Assembly (NCBI RefSeq): GCF_003732275.1
Contig: NZ_MOBM01000041.1
Coordinates: 1 to 64,000 of the forward strand
From: Pseudomonas frederiksbergensis
GTDB taxonomy: Bacteria > Pseudomonadota > Gammaproteobacteria > Pseudomonadales > Pseudomonadaceae
Reading direction: 5' to 3'
Length of the DNA stretch: 64,000 nucleotides
Below, piece by piece: positions 1-10,133 of the stretch. The translations under genes were made by a program, and so were the position numbers. Numbering within the stretch: position 1 is the stretch's first letter; each line of letters begins with the position of its first letter. The notes beneath the pieces were generated by a model. It was not told where the DNA came from, made no database searches, and worked only from the letters and a program-made list of their open reading frames with translations.

Positions 1-332
1 CTAGTGCTCGTGACATTTCGTTGGCGGTAACACCGGGGCTGAGCGAGGAAGTGTTGACCGAAAGAATGTTGCAGGCGGCCGGCGACTGCTCTGACTGGAT
101 CGAGGAGATGCAAGTTCAGGGGCGGTGGGAGTTCTCGGATTTACCCGCGCAGGCAATTGAGCGGCTCGGGCTGCTGCCGGGCCAGGAAAACGTGCTTTTA
201 CGCGTGGTGCTGCGCGATTGTTCGCGATCAATCACTACCGCTGAGGCGAACGCCTTGTATGCGGACATTCAGGCGGCGATGCATGAAGGAGCGCCTGGGG
301 CGGGTTACAGAATGGACCTGCCAAAGGCTTGA
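1..332 (+). CDS. C-terminal fragment of a phenylalanyl-tRNA synthetase-related protein (FDX-ACB-like domain)
   Basis: The reading frame is open to the left edge of the window, so only the last roughly 110 residues are present and the start lies outside. The visible part begins with a strand like ARDISLAV and ends with a helix rich in EANALYADI, separated by VLLRVVLRD. This order resembles the ferredoxin-fold anticodon-binding domain that closes the beta chain of phenylalanyl-tRNA synthetase and some PheS/PheT-like paralogues. The extra insert around EMQVQGRWEFSD is not typical of housekeeping PheT, so a paralogue is more likely than pheT itself. The family call rests on pattern recognition only. 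Confidence 0.5.
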   Translation, partial: SARDISLAVTPGLSEEVLTERMLQAAGDCSDWIEEMQVQGRWEFSDLPAQAIERLGLLPGQENVLLRVVLRDCSRSITTAEANALYADIQAAMHEGAPGAGYRMDLPKA

Positions 333-393
333 AACCGAGGTGTTCGAGTAATAACTGAATCGCCGCGTTATTGTCATCTCGGAACGCCACCCG

Positions 394-462
394 GAGCGAG
401 CTCTCTCCCACAGTTGACCGAGTTATCCAAGCGGACGCGGTTTAATGTGGGAGCGAGCAGGC
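394..462. repeat. Degenerate REP doublet between the first gene and xpt
   Basis: Two imperfect inverted copies of a GGGAGCGAGC core, at 394-413 and 446-462, lie between the convergent ends of the first gene and xpt. They match the more regular palindromes elsewhere in the window. Confidence 0.5.
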
Positions 463-482
463 AGGAGATGCGGTGTGGCGGT

Positions 483-1085
<603 letters not shown>

Positions 1086-1140
1086 CTAGCTTGTAAAAAG
1101 TGTTCGGTTAAAAAACGCATCGGCTAAAAAGTGCTCAATT

Positions 1141-3150
1141 CTAGCGCTTTAACATCGCGCGTATATCCGCCAATGCGGTATTACCGCGAACGGCTTTGAC
1201 TTCAACGGGAGTGTCGTCGTTGCCTTCCCAGGCCAGGTCGTCCGGCGGCAGTTCATCAAGGAAACGGCTAGGCGCGCAGTCGATGATCTCGCCGTATTGC
1301 TTACGCTTGGCGGCGAAGGTGAACGCCAACGTCTGACGCGCTCGGGTAATCCCGACGTAGGCCAGGCGGCGTTCTTCTTCGATGGTGTCGGCTTCGATGC
1401 TGGAGCGGTGCGGGAGAATTTCCTCTTCCATGCCCATGATGAACACGTAGGGGAATTCCAGACCCTTGGAGGCGTGCAAGGTCATCATCTGCACACCTTC
1501 GGCGCCATCCTCTTCTTCCTGCTGACGCTCCAGCATGTCGCGCAGGACGAGTTTGCCGATGGCGTCTTCGACGGTCATCTCGCCTTCTTCGTCTTTCTCC
1601 AGCGTGTTTTTCAGCGCCTCGATCAGGAACCAGACGTTACCCATGCGGTAATCGGCGGCCTTGTCGCTGGAGCTGTTGGTGCGCAGCCAGTTCTCGTAGT
1701 CGATGTCCATGACCATGCTGCGCAGGGCGGAGATCGGGTCTTCGCCGGCACACTGCTCGCGAACCTTGTCCATGAAACGCTTGAAGCGCGACAGGCGATC
1801 GGTGAAGCGTGTGTCCAGATGCTCCCCCAAACCGATTTCGTCGGTGGCGGCGTACATCGAGATTTTTCGCTCGGTGGCGTAGTTGCCCAGCTTCTCCAGC
1901 GTGGTCGAACCGATCTCCCGGCGTGGGACGTTGATCACCCGCAGGAAGGCGTTGTCGTCGTCCGGGTTCACGATCAATCGGAAGTAGGCCATCAGGTCTT
2001 TCACTTCCTGACGTCCGAAAAAGCTGTTGCCACCGGACAGGCGATACGGAATCTGGTGGTGCTGCAGCTTCAGCTCGATCAGCTTGGCCTGGTAGTTACC
2101 GCGATACAGGATCGCAAAATCGCTGTATGGCCGATCCGTGCGCAGGTGCAGGGTCAGCAGTTCCACGGCCACGCGCTCGGCTTCGGCGTCTTCGTTGCGG
2201 CAACGGATCACGCGGATTTCGTCGCCGTGGCCCATCTCACTCCACAGCTGCTTTTCGAACTCGTGCGGGTTATTGGAGATCAGTACGTTGGCGCAGCGCA
2301 GGATGCGGCTGGTGGAGCGGTAGTTTTGCTCGAGCATCACCACTTTCAGGGACGGGTAATCGTCCTTGAGCAGCATCAGGTTTTCCGGGCGGGCGCCGCG
2401 CCAGGCGTAGATCGACTGGTCGTCGTCGCCCACCACGGTGAACTGATTGCGTTTGCCGATCAGCAGTTTCACCAGCAAATACTGGCTGGCGTTGGTGTCC
2501 TGGTATTCGTCCACCAACAGGTAGCGGACCTTGTTCTGCCATTTTTCCAGGATATCGTCGTGTTCCTGGAACAGTTTTACCGGCAGCAGGATCAGGTCGT
2601 CGAAGTCCACCGCGTTGAACGCCTTGAGCGTGCGCTGGTAGTGGGTGTAGACGATGGCGGCGGTCTGTTCCTTGGGATTGCGCGCGTTTTCCAGGGCTTC
2701 GGGCGGCAGGATCAGATCGTTTTTCCACGAGCCGATCATGTTCTTGATCTCGTCGACGCCGTCGTCGCCCGAGTATTCCTTCTGCATGATGTCGGTCATC
2801 AAGGCTTTGACGTCAGTCTCGTCGAAGATTGAGAAGCCCGGTTTGTAGCCTAGCCGCACGTGTTCCTTGCGGATGATGTTCAGGCCCAGGTTGTGGAAGG
2901 TGCAGACCGTCAGGCCGCGGCCTTCACCGCCCTTGAGCAGAGTGCCGACCCGTTCCTTCATCTCCCGCGCGGCCTTGTTGGTAAAGGTCATGGCGACGAT
3001 GTACTGGGCGCGGATGCCGCAACTCTGGATCAGATGCGCAATTTTGCGGGTGATCACGCTGGTCTTGCCGGAGCCTGCGCCGGCGAGCACCAAAAGAGGG
3101 CCGCCGACGTAGTTCACGGCTTCTTGCTGCCGGGGATTGAGTCGGGACAT
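1141..3150 (-). CDS. rep: ATP-dependent DNA helicase Rep (UvrD/PcrA superfamily 1)
   Basis: A full-length 669-residue SF1A 3'-5' helicase that clears proteins ahead of the replication fork. Walker A (AGAGSGKT) is at residues 23-30, the Walker B/DEAD-like box DEYQDTN follows near residue 216, then QSIYAWRGA (motif III) and the C-terminal LMTLHASKGLEF and YVGITRARQ motifs (V and VI). The shorter length and N-terminus MSRLNPRQQEAV fit Rep better than UvrD. No clear ribosome-binding site precedes the ATG. The next gene upstream is divergent. Confidence 0.95.
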   Translation of the reverse strand: MSRLNPRQQEAVNYVGGPLLVLAGAGSGKTSVITRKIAHLIQSCGIRAQYIVAMTFTNKAAREMKERVGTLLKGGEGRGLTVCTFHNLGLNIIRKEHVRLGYKPGFSIFDETDVKALMTDIMQKEYSGDDGVDEIKNMIGSWKNDLILPPEALENARNPKEQTAAIVYTHYQRTLKAFNAVDFDDLILLPVKLFQEHDDILEKWQNKVRYLLVDEYQDTNASQYLLVKLLIGKRNQFTVVGDDDQSIYAWRGARPENLMLLKDDYPSLKVVMLEQNYRSTSRILRCANVLISNNPHEFEKQLWSEMGHGDEIRVIRCRNEDAEAERVAVELLTLHLRTDRPYSDFAILYRGNYQAKLIELKLQHHQIPYRLSGGNSFFGRQEVKDLMAYFRLIVNPDDDNAFLRVINVPRREIGSTTLEKLGNYATERKISMYAATDEIGLGEHLDTRFTDRLSRFKRFMDKVREQCAGEDPISALRSMVMDIDYENWLRTNSSSDKAADYRMGNVWFLIEALKNTLEKDEEGEMTVEDAIGKLVLRDMLERQQEEEDGAEGVQMMTLHASKGLEFPYVFIMGMEEEILPHRSSIEADTIEEERRLAYVGITRARQTLAFTFAAKRKQYGEIIDCAPSRFLDELPPDDLAWEGNDDTPVEVKAVRGNTALADIRAMLKR

Positions 3151-3413
3151 ACGAAGTCAGGGAGTCATTAGCGAAATGGGCCGGCATTTTAACAGGCTCA
3201 GCGAATTGTGCTGCTCTCTCCGACTTGTGACGCAACACGCTATCTCTATTTGCCGGTTTTGCTACTTTCACGCAGGATGCGCAGTGAATTTGCGTCTAAT
3301 GTTCGTATTCAATACGCCAAAGCCGTGTTTGATAACCGATGTCATGTTGTCATTGGTTATCTGCGCGGCATAATGCCCGCCGCCTACATCTTTGCAGAGT
3401 CTAGGGAGCTAGC

Positions 3414-5087
3414 TTGTCTACGCCTGTCGAACCCTTGCGTTTGCTGCTACTGGCCGAAGAGCCGGCGTGGGCAGCGTTGTTGCGCGAGTGTCTGGCTCCG
3501 ATGGGGAGTTCGGCTGTGCTGCTCAGCGCGCCGAGCTGGGAGTCGGTCAGCAACCTGTTCGATGACAACCGCAGCGCGGTGTTGTTGACGATTCCTGCTC
3601 TCCAGCCGGCGCCCGGCCGTTGCAACCTGCCGACGGTGTTGCTGCTCGAACACGAGCCGCTGGCGCCGCCCGACGGTGTGAGCGACTGGCTGGTGCGCAA
3701 TCTGCTGGATCCCGGCATGTTGCGCCGCTGCCTGCGCCATGTGCGCGAACGCGGCGTGCTGGAAAACACGTTGCAGCGCCTGGCCGAGCAGGATCCGTTG
3801 ACCGGTATCGCCAACCGTCAGGGTTTCCAGACCTTGCTGGCGGCGCGTCTGGCTGAAAACGAAGGCCGCGGCCTGGCCCTCGGTCACCTCGACCTCGATA
3901 ACTTTCGACACGCCAACGACGCCCTCGGCCACCAGGCCGGCGATCGGTTGATCCTGCAAGTGGTCTCGCGGCTGAAAAGCCAGCTGGAGGCCAGCGATCA
4001 ACTGGCGCGGCTGGGAAGCGATGAATTCGCCCTGCTGATCGACACCCGCCGCGCCCCTCAGCGCGCCGAATGGATGGCCGAACGCATTACCGAAGCCCTG
4101 TCCGAACCCTATTGGGTCGATGGCGAAAGCCTGCTGATCGGTTCCAGCCTTGGCATCGCTCACGCACGAGCGCAGGCCGGTGCCGACCCGTTGATGTGGC
4201 ATGCGCACATCGCCATGCAGCAGGCCAAGAGTACTCAGGGCTGCACCTTTCACATCTTCAACGAACGGATCAATCGCAATGCCCGCAGCATCGCCGACCT
4301 CGAAAGCGAGCTGCGTCGGGCCTTGCGCCGCGATGAGCTGGAATTGCATTACCAGCCACGCCTGAATCTTGAGGACGGCCAGATCGTCGGCCTCGAAGCC
4401 TTGGTGCGCTGGCGTCATGGCGAGCGCGGATTGCTGCCCCCCAGCGAATTCGTGCCGCTGGCCGAGCAAAGCGGCTTGATTGTGCCGCTGGGTTACTGGG
4501 TGATTTCCCGGGCCCTGCGAGACATGCAAGCGTTGCGCGAACGAGGTCTGCCAGCGCTGCACATGGCAATCAACCTGTCGTTCCGGCAGTTTCAGGACAG
4601 CCAGTTACTGTCGACCCTGAGCCGGCTGATTACCGAGCGAGGCGTCGAGGCGCAATGGCTGGAATTCGAACTGACCGAAACAGCGGTGATGCGTCGCAGC
4701 GATCTGGTCAAGCAGACCATGGATGCCCTCGGGCGTTTGGGCGTGCGCTTCTCGCTGGACGATTTCGGCACTGGTTTCTCTTCGTTCGTGCACCTCAACA
4801 GCCTGCCGATTGCGTTGTTGAAGGTCGACAAGAGCTTTGTCGGCGGCATGGAAGAACGGGAAGAGAATCGCAAACTGGTCCACGCGATGATCAACCTGGC
4901 GCACAACCTCAACCTCGAAGTGGTTGCCGAAGGTGTGGAAACACCGGAGCAGCTGGATTTGTTGCGCGGGTTTGGTTGCGATCAGGTTCAGGGGTACCTG
5001 ATCAGCAAGCCGTTGCCGTTGGCGGAGTTGGTGGAGTACCTGACGTTCGGCAGCAGTCAGCAGCCCGCACTGGAAGTCGTGAGCTAA
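3414..5087 (+). CDS. Degenerate-GGDEF/EAL protein, probable c-di-GMP phosphodiesterase
   Basis: 557 residues. Residues 1-115 look like a divergent receiver-type domain, a GGDEF domain follows (about 125-285) and an EAL domain closes the protein (about 300-545). The GGDEF signature reads GSDEF (201-205), replacing the second glycine, so cyclase activity is unlikely. The EAL part keeps EALVRW (E328), ELTETAVM, DDFGTGFSS, KVDKSF and EGVE, the set needed for metal binding and c-di-GMP hydrolysis. The start is TTG at 3414, chosen because AGGGAG lies at 3403-3408. It occupies the position of PA5295 (ProE), described as a phosphodiesterase. It is divergent from rep and followed by a REPIN. Confidence 0.88.
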   Translation: MSTPVEPLRLLLLAEEPAWAALLRECLAPMGSSAVLLSAPSWESVSNLFDDNRSAVLLTIPALQPAPGRCNLPTVLLLEHEPLAPPDGVSDWLVRNLLDPGMLRRCLRHVRERGVLENTLQRLAEQDPLTGIANRQGFQTLLAARLAENEGRGLALGHLDLDNFRHANDALGHQAGDRLILQVVSRLKSQLEASDQLARLGSDEFALLIDTRRAPQRAEWMAERITEALSEPYWVDGESLLIGSSLGIAHARAQAGADPLMWHAHIAMQQAKSTQGCTFHIFNERINRNARSIADLESELRRALRRDELELHYQPRLNLEDGQIVGLEALVRWRHGERGLLPPSEFVPLAEQSGLIVPLGYWVISRALRDMQALRERGLPALHMAINLSFRQFQDSQLLSTLSRLITERGVEAQWLEFELTETAVMRRSDLVKQTMDALGRLGVRFSLDDFGTGFSSFVHLNSLPIALLKVDKSFVGGMEEREENRKLVHAMINLAHNLNLEVVAEGVETPEQLDLLRGFGCDQVQGYLISKPLPLAELVEYLTFGSSQQPALEVVS

Positions 5088-5110
5088 CCACAAACAACTG
5101 TGGGTGCTTT

Positions 5111-5204
5111 TGTGGCGAGGGAGCTTGCTCCCGCTCGGCTGCGAAGCAGTCGCAAAGCTTTTGGGGCCGCTTCGCGACCCAGCGGGAGCAAGCTCCCTCG
5201 CCAT
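5111..5204. repeat. REPIN, GAGGGAGCTTGCTCCC family
   Basis: Two inverted copies of a GGCGAGGGAGCTTGCTCCCG-type core (arms near 5114-5133 and 5183-5202) enclose a GC-rich spacer. The element lies between the convergent ends of the EAL gene and the MATE gene, where it can form a long hairpin in either transcript. Confidence 0.8.
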
Positions 5205-5228
5205 AAAGGCCCGCTCCCACAGGGGATC

Positions 5229-6626
5229 TTAATCTGGCTGGGCGACCTGGAAACTCGCCCCTGACGACGGCTCCCGCCGAATCATCTGCTTCATCTTCCA
5301 CTCAAACGCCAGTGTCAGGCTCACCGCCGCACACGCCAGCCCCAGCGCCAATCCCCACCAGACCCCCGTTGGCCCCCAATTCAAATGGAAGGCCATCCAC
5401 CAGGCGGCCGGTGCGCCGATCAGCCAGTAGCAACCCAAACCCACCAGGAACGTGGTCTTGGCATCCTTGAGCCCGCGGATGCAGCCCATGGCGATGGTTT
5501 GCGTGCCGTCGAACAGCTCGAACCACGCCGCCACCGCCAGCAGGCTCACAGCCAGATTGATGACTTCGCGGAACGCCGGGTCGTTGTGGTCCAGGAACAA
5601 GCCGATCAACTGATGAGGCAGCAGCCAGAAGACCATGGCAAACCCCAGCATCGACGCAGCGCCGAAGGCAATCCCGACCCGTCCGGCCAGCCGCGCATCA
5701 AGCAATTGCCCGGCGCCGTAATGCTGGCCGATGCGCATGGTGATCGCGTAGGAAAGCCCCGCCGGAATCATGAACGCCACCGAGACGATTTGCAGGGCGA
5801 TTTGATGCGCCGCCAGTTGCGTACTGCCCATGGTGCCCATGCACAGCGCAGCGAAGGCAAACAGGCCGACTTCCACCGCATAGGTGCCGCCAATCGGCAG
5901 GCCCAGGCGCCACAATTCCTTCAAGTACTCACGGTTGGGCCGCGACAGACCCTGGCGCAATGGGTACGCGTCGTAAGCCGGATGCCGACGAATGTGCAGC
6001 GCGAGCGCCAGCGCCATGAGGTTGGCAACGATCGCCGTGACCAGGCCGATGCCCACCAGACCCATTTTCGGCAGACCGAACATGCCGGTGATCAACGCAT
6101 AGTTGAGCAGGAAGTTGGCCACGGTGCCGGCGAGGCTGATGACCATCACCGGTGTCGCCCGGCCGATGGCGCTGGTGAAACCGCGCAGCGCCATGAAGCT
6201 CAGGTAGCCGGGCAGGGCGAACGGCAGAATCAACAGAAACTGGCCGGCTGCCTGGACGTTGGTTTCGGTCTGGCCGAACAGCAGCAACACCGGTTTCAGG
6301 TTCCACAGCAGCAAACCCGCCACCAGCGCCATCAACCATGCCAGCCACAATCCGGCCTGGGTCAGTCGCGCCGCGCCAATGATGTCGCCCGCGCCCTGAC
6401 GAATCGCCACCAGAGTGCCGACGGCGGCGATTACGCCGATGCAGAAAATCGACACGAACGAATACGTCGCCGCACCCAGACCGCCACCGGCCAGAGCCTC
6501 GGGGCTCAGGCGAGCCATCATCAACGTGTCGGTGAGGACCATCAACATGTGCGCCAACTGCGAGGCAATCAACGGCCCCGCCAACCGCAGGATGGCCCAG
6601 AGTTCAATACGCGCTGGATGCTGCAT
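5229..6626 (-). CDS. MATE family multidrug/Na+ efflux transporter (NorM-like)
   Basis: About 465 residues with roughly twelve hydrophobic segments in the two six-helix halves of the MATE fold. The N-terminal LRLAGPLIASQLAHMLMVLTDTLMMARL is the classical NorM opening and a second equivalent motif, LGLPIGGTYAVEVGLFAFAALCMG, starts the second half. Such proteins export cationic drugs and dyes across the inner membrane using Na+ or H+. I chose the ATG at 6626; GTG 6635 and ATG 6632 are alternative in-frame starts and no strong ribosome-binding site decides. It is divergent from the LysR gene, which may regulate it. The native substrate cannot be read from sequence. Confidence 0.9.
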   Translation of the reverse strand: MQHPARIELWAILRLAGPLIASQLAHMLMVLTDTLMMARLSPEALAGGGLGAATYSFVSIFCIGVIAAVGTLVAIRQGAGDIIGAARLTQAGLWLAWLMALVAGLLLWNLKPVLLLFGQTETNVQAAGQFLLILPFALPGYLSFMALRGFTSAIGRATPVMVISLAGTVANFLLNYALITGMFGLPKMGLVGIGLVTAIVANLMALALALHIRRHPAYDAYPLRQGLSRPNREYLKELWRLGLPIGGTYAVEVGLFAFAALCMGTMGSTQLAAHQIALQIVSVAFMIPAGLSYAITMRIGQHYGAGQLLDARLAGRVGIAFGAASMLGFAMVFWLLPHQLIGLFLDHNDPAFREVINLAVSLLAVAAWFELFDGTQTIAMGCIRGLKDAKTTFLVGLGCYWLIGAPAAWWMAFHLNWGPTGVWWGLALGLACAAVSLTLAFEWKMKQMIRREPSSGASFQVAQPD

Positions 6627-6783
6627 GATCATCACGCTCGATTGTCAGAGAGAACAGGAAGCGTCGATTCTCGGCGCTCTGCGGGGTTTTCACAAAGGGA
6701 TAAAAAGGATGGGTTGCATGATTAAAACTCATGCTGGGGAGTTTCTGATAAGTTGGTGCAATCGCGCTATAGGAGCTTTCCTG

Positions 6784-7704
6784 ATGTCTCGTCGTCTTCC
6801 TCCCTTGTATGCCCTTCGAGCATTTGAAGCGGCGGCGCGGCATAGCTCGTTTACCCGCGCGGCCGAAGAACTGTCGATCACACAAAGTGCGGTCAGTCGG
6901 CACATTCGTACGCTCGAAGAGCATTTCGCCTGTCGGCTGTTTCATCGCAGCGGGCGCAACCTGCAACTGACCGAATCGGCGCGGCTGATTCTGCCCGGCA
7001 TTCGCGAAGGCTTCACCGCCCTTGAGCGGGCCTGCAATACCTTGCGTGCCGAAGACGACATCTTGCGCATGAAAGCCCCGTCGACCCTGACCATGCGTTG
7101 GCTGTTGGCGCGGCTCAGTCGTTTTCGGCACTTGCGACCGGGGAACGAGGTGCAATTGACCAGCGCCTGGATGGACATCGATACGGTGGACTTCAACCAT
7201 GAACCCTTCGACTGCGCCGTCATCCTCAGCAACGGGCATTTTCCACCGGACTGGGAGACGACTTTCCTGTTCCCCGAAGAGCTGATTCCGGTGGGCGCGC
7301 CGAATCTTCTGAAGGATCAACCGTGGGACGTTGCGCGCCTGGCCTGCACCGAGTTGCTGCACCCGACGCCAGACCGTCGTGACTGGCGCAACTGGCTGGA
7401 GCGCATGGGCCTGACCGATCAAGTCTCGCTCAAGGGCGGGCAGGTGTTCGACACGCTGGAACTGGGCATGATCGCCGCTGCCCGGGGTTACGGCGTGTCC
7501 ATGGGCGATTTGCTGATGGTGGCGGAGGATGTCGCGCAGGGACGTCTGAGTTTGCCGTGGCCGACGGCCGTCGCTAGTGGTGAGAATTATTACCTGGTCT
7601 GGCCGAAAACCCGCCCCGGCGGTGAGCGTTTGCGCCGCCTCAGCGATTTCCTGCAAGGCGAAGTCCGGGCCATGGAATTACCGGATGTCGAACGCCTGGG
7701 CTGA
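6784..7704 (+). CDS. LysR-type transcriptional regulator (GcvA-like subgroup)
   Basis: 306 residues: an N-terminal winged helix-turn-helix (residues about 5-65, PPLYALRAFEAAARHSSFTRAAEEL then QSAVSRHIRTLEE) followed by a LysR substrate-binding domain. The opening PLYALRAFEAAAR is typical of the GcvA/AmpR-like subgroup. The start is ATG 6784 because AGGAG lies at 6771-6775; the frame is open further upstream but lacks a comparable signal. It is divergent from the MATE exporter, a common arrangement for a regulator and its target, but no LysR box could be identified with confidence. The effector is unknown. Confidence 0.9.
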   Translation: MSRRLPPLYALRAFEAAARHSSFTRAAEELSITQSAVSRHIRTLEEHFACRLFHRSGRNLQLTESARLILPGIREGFTALERACNTLRAEDDILRMKAPSTLTMRWLLARLSRFRHLRPGNEVQLTSAWMDIDTVDFNHEPFDCAVILSNGHFPPDWETTFLFPEELIPVGAPNLLKDQPWDVARLACTELLHPTPDRRDWRNWLERMGLTDQVSLKGGQVFDTLELGMIAAARGYGVSMGDLLMVAEDVAQGRLSLPWPTAVASGENYYLVWPKTRPGGERLRRLSDFLQGEVRAMELPDVERLG

Positions 7705-7712
7705 ATCGATGG

Positions 7713-7731
7713 AGCCGCCGCAATGGCGGCC
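7713..7731 (+). other. Short GC-rich hairpin after the LysR gene
   Basis: GCCGCC and GGCGGC arms around GCAAT lie directly after the LysR stop codon. There is no T-run behind it, so it may protect the 3' end rather than terminate transcription. Confidence 0.35.
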
Positions 7732-7755
7732 TTGAGCCATATCCCCGTTAATTAC

Positions 7756-7782
7756 TCAAGTATTCAGCTTTGCCGCCGAAAA
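7756..7782 (+). promoter_or_regulatory. Sigma-28 (FliA)-type promoter of the chemoreceptor gene
   Basis: TCAAGTAT at 7756-7763, an 11-bp spacer, then GCCGAAAA at 7775-7782. This agrees closely with the FliA consensus (TAAAGTTT, 11 bp, GCCGATAA). The predicted transcript would start about 100 bases before the chemoreceptor ATG, placing the gene in the flagellar-motility regulon. Confidence 0.65.
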
Positions 7783-7889
7783 TCTGCTGATGGGACCTTC
7801 GTGCAGGTTCCATGTTTTCCCCACAATCAGAAATTTTGCCGAGTGTGCGATGCGATCAAAATGATCCGGCCACTGGGTCAGGAGCTGTC

Positions 7890-9866
7890 ATGTCTCAACC
7901 TCGTGCTCGGATTGCCTCACAGCTGGGTCTTGCGCTTGCCGTGATTCTGGCGATTGTCATCAGTGGCAGTACAGTATTCGCCCTGCGCTCGCTGGACACC
8001 GCCAACCTCGCCACCCGCGAAGAACACCTGGCCAGCGAGGCCCGCTTGCTTGCTGATCAGCTGAGCACCTTTCATGGCACCTTGCGTGAAAGCACCCAGC
8101 GCCTGGCCGGCCTGTTCGAGAAGCGCTTCAGCGCCGGTTTGAGCGTGCATCCGGATGAGTCGGTGACCGTGGCGGGTGTGCAGACCCCGGGCCTGCACTT
8201 GGGCAGTGAAGTGTTGAACAACAACTTCGCAGAAGTCGACGAGTTCAAGCAGATGACCGCAGGCGTCGCGACCGTGTTCGTGCGCAGTGGTGAGGAGTTC
8301 ATTCGGGTCAGCACGAATGTCAGCAAACAAGATGGCAGCCGTGCCATAGGCACTCTGCTCGACCACGCGAACCCGGCTTACGCCCGTTTGATGGCGGGGC
8401 AGAGCTACGTGGGTCGAGCTTTGCTTTTCGAACGCTTCTACATGTCGCAGTACACACCCGTACGCGATAGCAGCGGTAAGATCATTGCCGTGCTGTACGT
8501 AGGATTCGATTACACCGACGCGCAGAACGCGCAGTTCGCCAACCTCAAACGCTTCCGCATCGGCCAGACCGGTTCCCTGGCGTTGCTGGATGAACAAGGT
8601 AAATGGCTGGTGCCGATTGCCGGTGTACAGGCGCTGGATCAGGCGGTCTCGAGCATTGTCGGTTTGGCCAAGACACCGGGCAAAGGCGACTTCTGGAACG
8701 ACAAGTCGCAAGACTTCTACAGTGTTGCCGTGCCGTTCGAAGGCGGGCCGTGGTCGGTGGTGGCGAGCATGCCGAAAACCGAAATCCGCGCCGTGACCTG
8801 GAGCGTCGGTATTCAATTGGCAATCGGCAGTCTGCTGGCGATGTTGCTGGCAGTCGGTGCGGCGGTCTGGTTGTTGCGCAGCAAACTGGCACCACTGGGT
8901 GATCTGGTGCATCAGGCCGAAGCCTTGGGCGCTGGTGATTTGAGTGTTCGCCTGAACGTGTCGAGCAATGACGAAATCGGCCAACTTGCCCGCGCCTTCA
9001 ACCAGATGAGCCAGGCCCTGTCGACCATGGTCGAGCACATCCGTAAAGCCTCGGGAGAGGTCAACAGCCGTGCCCAGGCGTTGTCTGGGCTGTCCGGTGG
9101 TGCTTATGAAGGGATGGAGCAGCAGTCCGGCGAAATCACCAGCATGGCCGGCGCCGTAGAAGAATTCAGCGCCACCTCGCTGAACATCGCCGACAACATG
9201 GGCAACACCCAGCGTCTGGCGCAGGAAAACGCACAGCAAACCCAGATCGGTCGTACGTCGATGGACGAAGCGTCCTCATCTCTGGAGCAAATCGCCGGTG
9301 CATTGAACAGCACCGCGACGGTGATCAATACCTTGGGTCAGCGTTCTCAGGAAATCGGCGGCATTGTCGGGGTGATTACCGCGATCGCCGAACAAACCAA
9401 CTTGCTGGCGCTCAACGCCGCCATCGAAGCCGCCCGCGCCGGTGAGCAGGGCCGTGGGTTTGCGGTGGTGGCCGATGAGGTGCGTAACCTGGCCTCACGG
9501 ACCCGCCAGGCCACTGACGAAATTTCCGGGATGATCCAAAGCATCCAGCAGGAAACCGGCAACGCCATCAGCACCATGGAGCAGGGCAACGTGCTGATGC
9601 AGGAAGGCCTGTCGCGCAACGCCAACGTCGCCTCGGCCCTGGCGCGGATCGATGAGCAAAGCCGCTCGGCCGGCCAGCAATTCGCGGCGATTACCACCGC
9701 AACTCAAGAGCAGAGCAGCACCGCGACCTTGCTCAGCAGCAATCTGCAAAGTATTGCTTTGGCGAACAGTGAGCAGCGCGAAGTGGTGTCGAACCTGGCT
9801 GTGACTGCCAAAGAGCTGGAGAAGCTCGCGGCGGATTTGCGGCATGAGGTTGACCGGTTTCGTTGA
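7890..9866 (+). CDS. Methyl-accepting chemotaxis protein with periplasmic Cache-type sensor
   Basis: 658 residues. One membrane helix lies near residues 13-32, a periplasmic sensor region of about 275 residues follows (Cache_3/Cache_2-like, with [25 protein letters not shown]), a second membrane helix lies near 308-330, then a HAMP linker and a cytoplasmic coiled coil with the signalling hairpin [20 protein letters not shown] near residue 500. It reports a ligand to CheA/CheW. There is no C-terminal CheR-binding pentapeptide. ATG 7890 is preferred because AGGAG lies at 7880-7884. The ligand is not predictable. It is a single-gene transcription unit behind a FliA-type promoter and is followed by a REPIN. 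Confidence 0.93.
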   Translation: MSQPRARIASQLGLALAVILAIVISGSTVFALRSLDTANLATREEHLASEARLLADQLSTFHGTLRESTQRLAGLFEKRFSAGLSVHPDESVTVAGVQTPGLHLGSEVLNNNFAEVDEFKQMTAGVATVFVRSGEEFIRVSTNVSKQDGSRAIGTLLDHANPAYARLMAGQSYVGRALLFERFYMSQYTPVRDSSGKIIAVLYVGFDYTDAQNAQFANLKRFRIGQTGSLALLDEQGKWLVPIAGVQALDQAVSSIVGLAKTPGKGDFWNDKSQDFYSVAVPFEGGPWSVVASMPKTEIRAVTWSVGIQLAIGSLLAMLLAVGAAVWLLRSKLAPLGDLVHQAEALGAGDLSVRLNVSSNDEIGQLARAFNQMSQALSTMVEHIRKASGEVNSRAQALSGLSGGAYEGMEQQSGEITSMAGAVEEFSATSLNIADNMGNTQRLAQENAQQTQIGRTSMDEASSSLEQIAGALNSTATVINTLGQRSQEIGGIVGVITAIAEQTNLLALNAAIEAARAGEQGRGFAVVADEVRNLASRTRQATDEISGMIQSIQQETGNAISTMEQGNVLMQEGLSRNANVASALARIDEQSRSAGQQFAAITTATQEQSSTATLLSSNLQSIALANSEQREVVSNLAVTAKELEKLAADLRHEVDRFR

Positions 9867-9882
9867 GTCGCCTCTGAAATCG

Positions 9883-9979
9883 CCTTCGCGAGCAAGCCCG
9901 CTCCCATAGTAGATCTGCGGTGAACACAGTATGTGTGAACACCCGAGACTAAATGTGGGAGCGGGCTTGCTAGCGAAGG
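9883..9979. repeat. REPIN, GGGAGCGGGCTTGC family
   Basis: Inverted arms CCTTCGCGAGCAAGCCCG(CTCCCA) at 9883-9906 and the reverse at 9956-9979 with one mismatch. It sits between the chemoreceptor gene and the DUF4432 gene. Confidence 0.8.
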
Positions 9980-10133
9980 GATCGACTCAAATCCCAATTT
10001 GTCTCAAATCTGCGGATCAATTCCTCACTAATAGTCTTCCTTGGCATTTAGCACCAGTGTTTCGATTTTTATGCTTGCTGAAACGTTTCATCAAGTCTAT
10101 AAAAATGGCACAAATCCAAGAAAGGCTGCTGCC

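Noticed and set aside
1297-2832. A 511-codon open frame antisense to rep
   Set aside because: It lies fully inside rep, has no ribosome-binding site or family signature, and such frames are expected opposite GC-rich genes.
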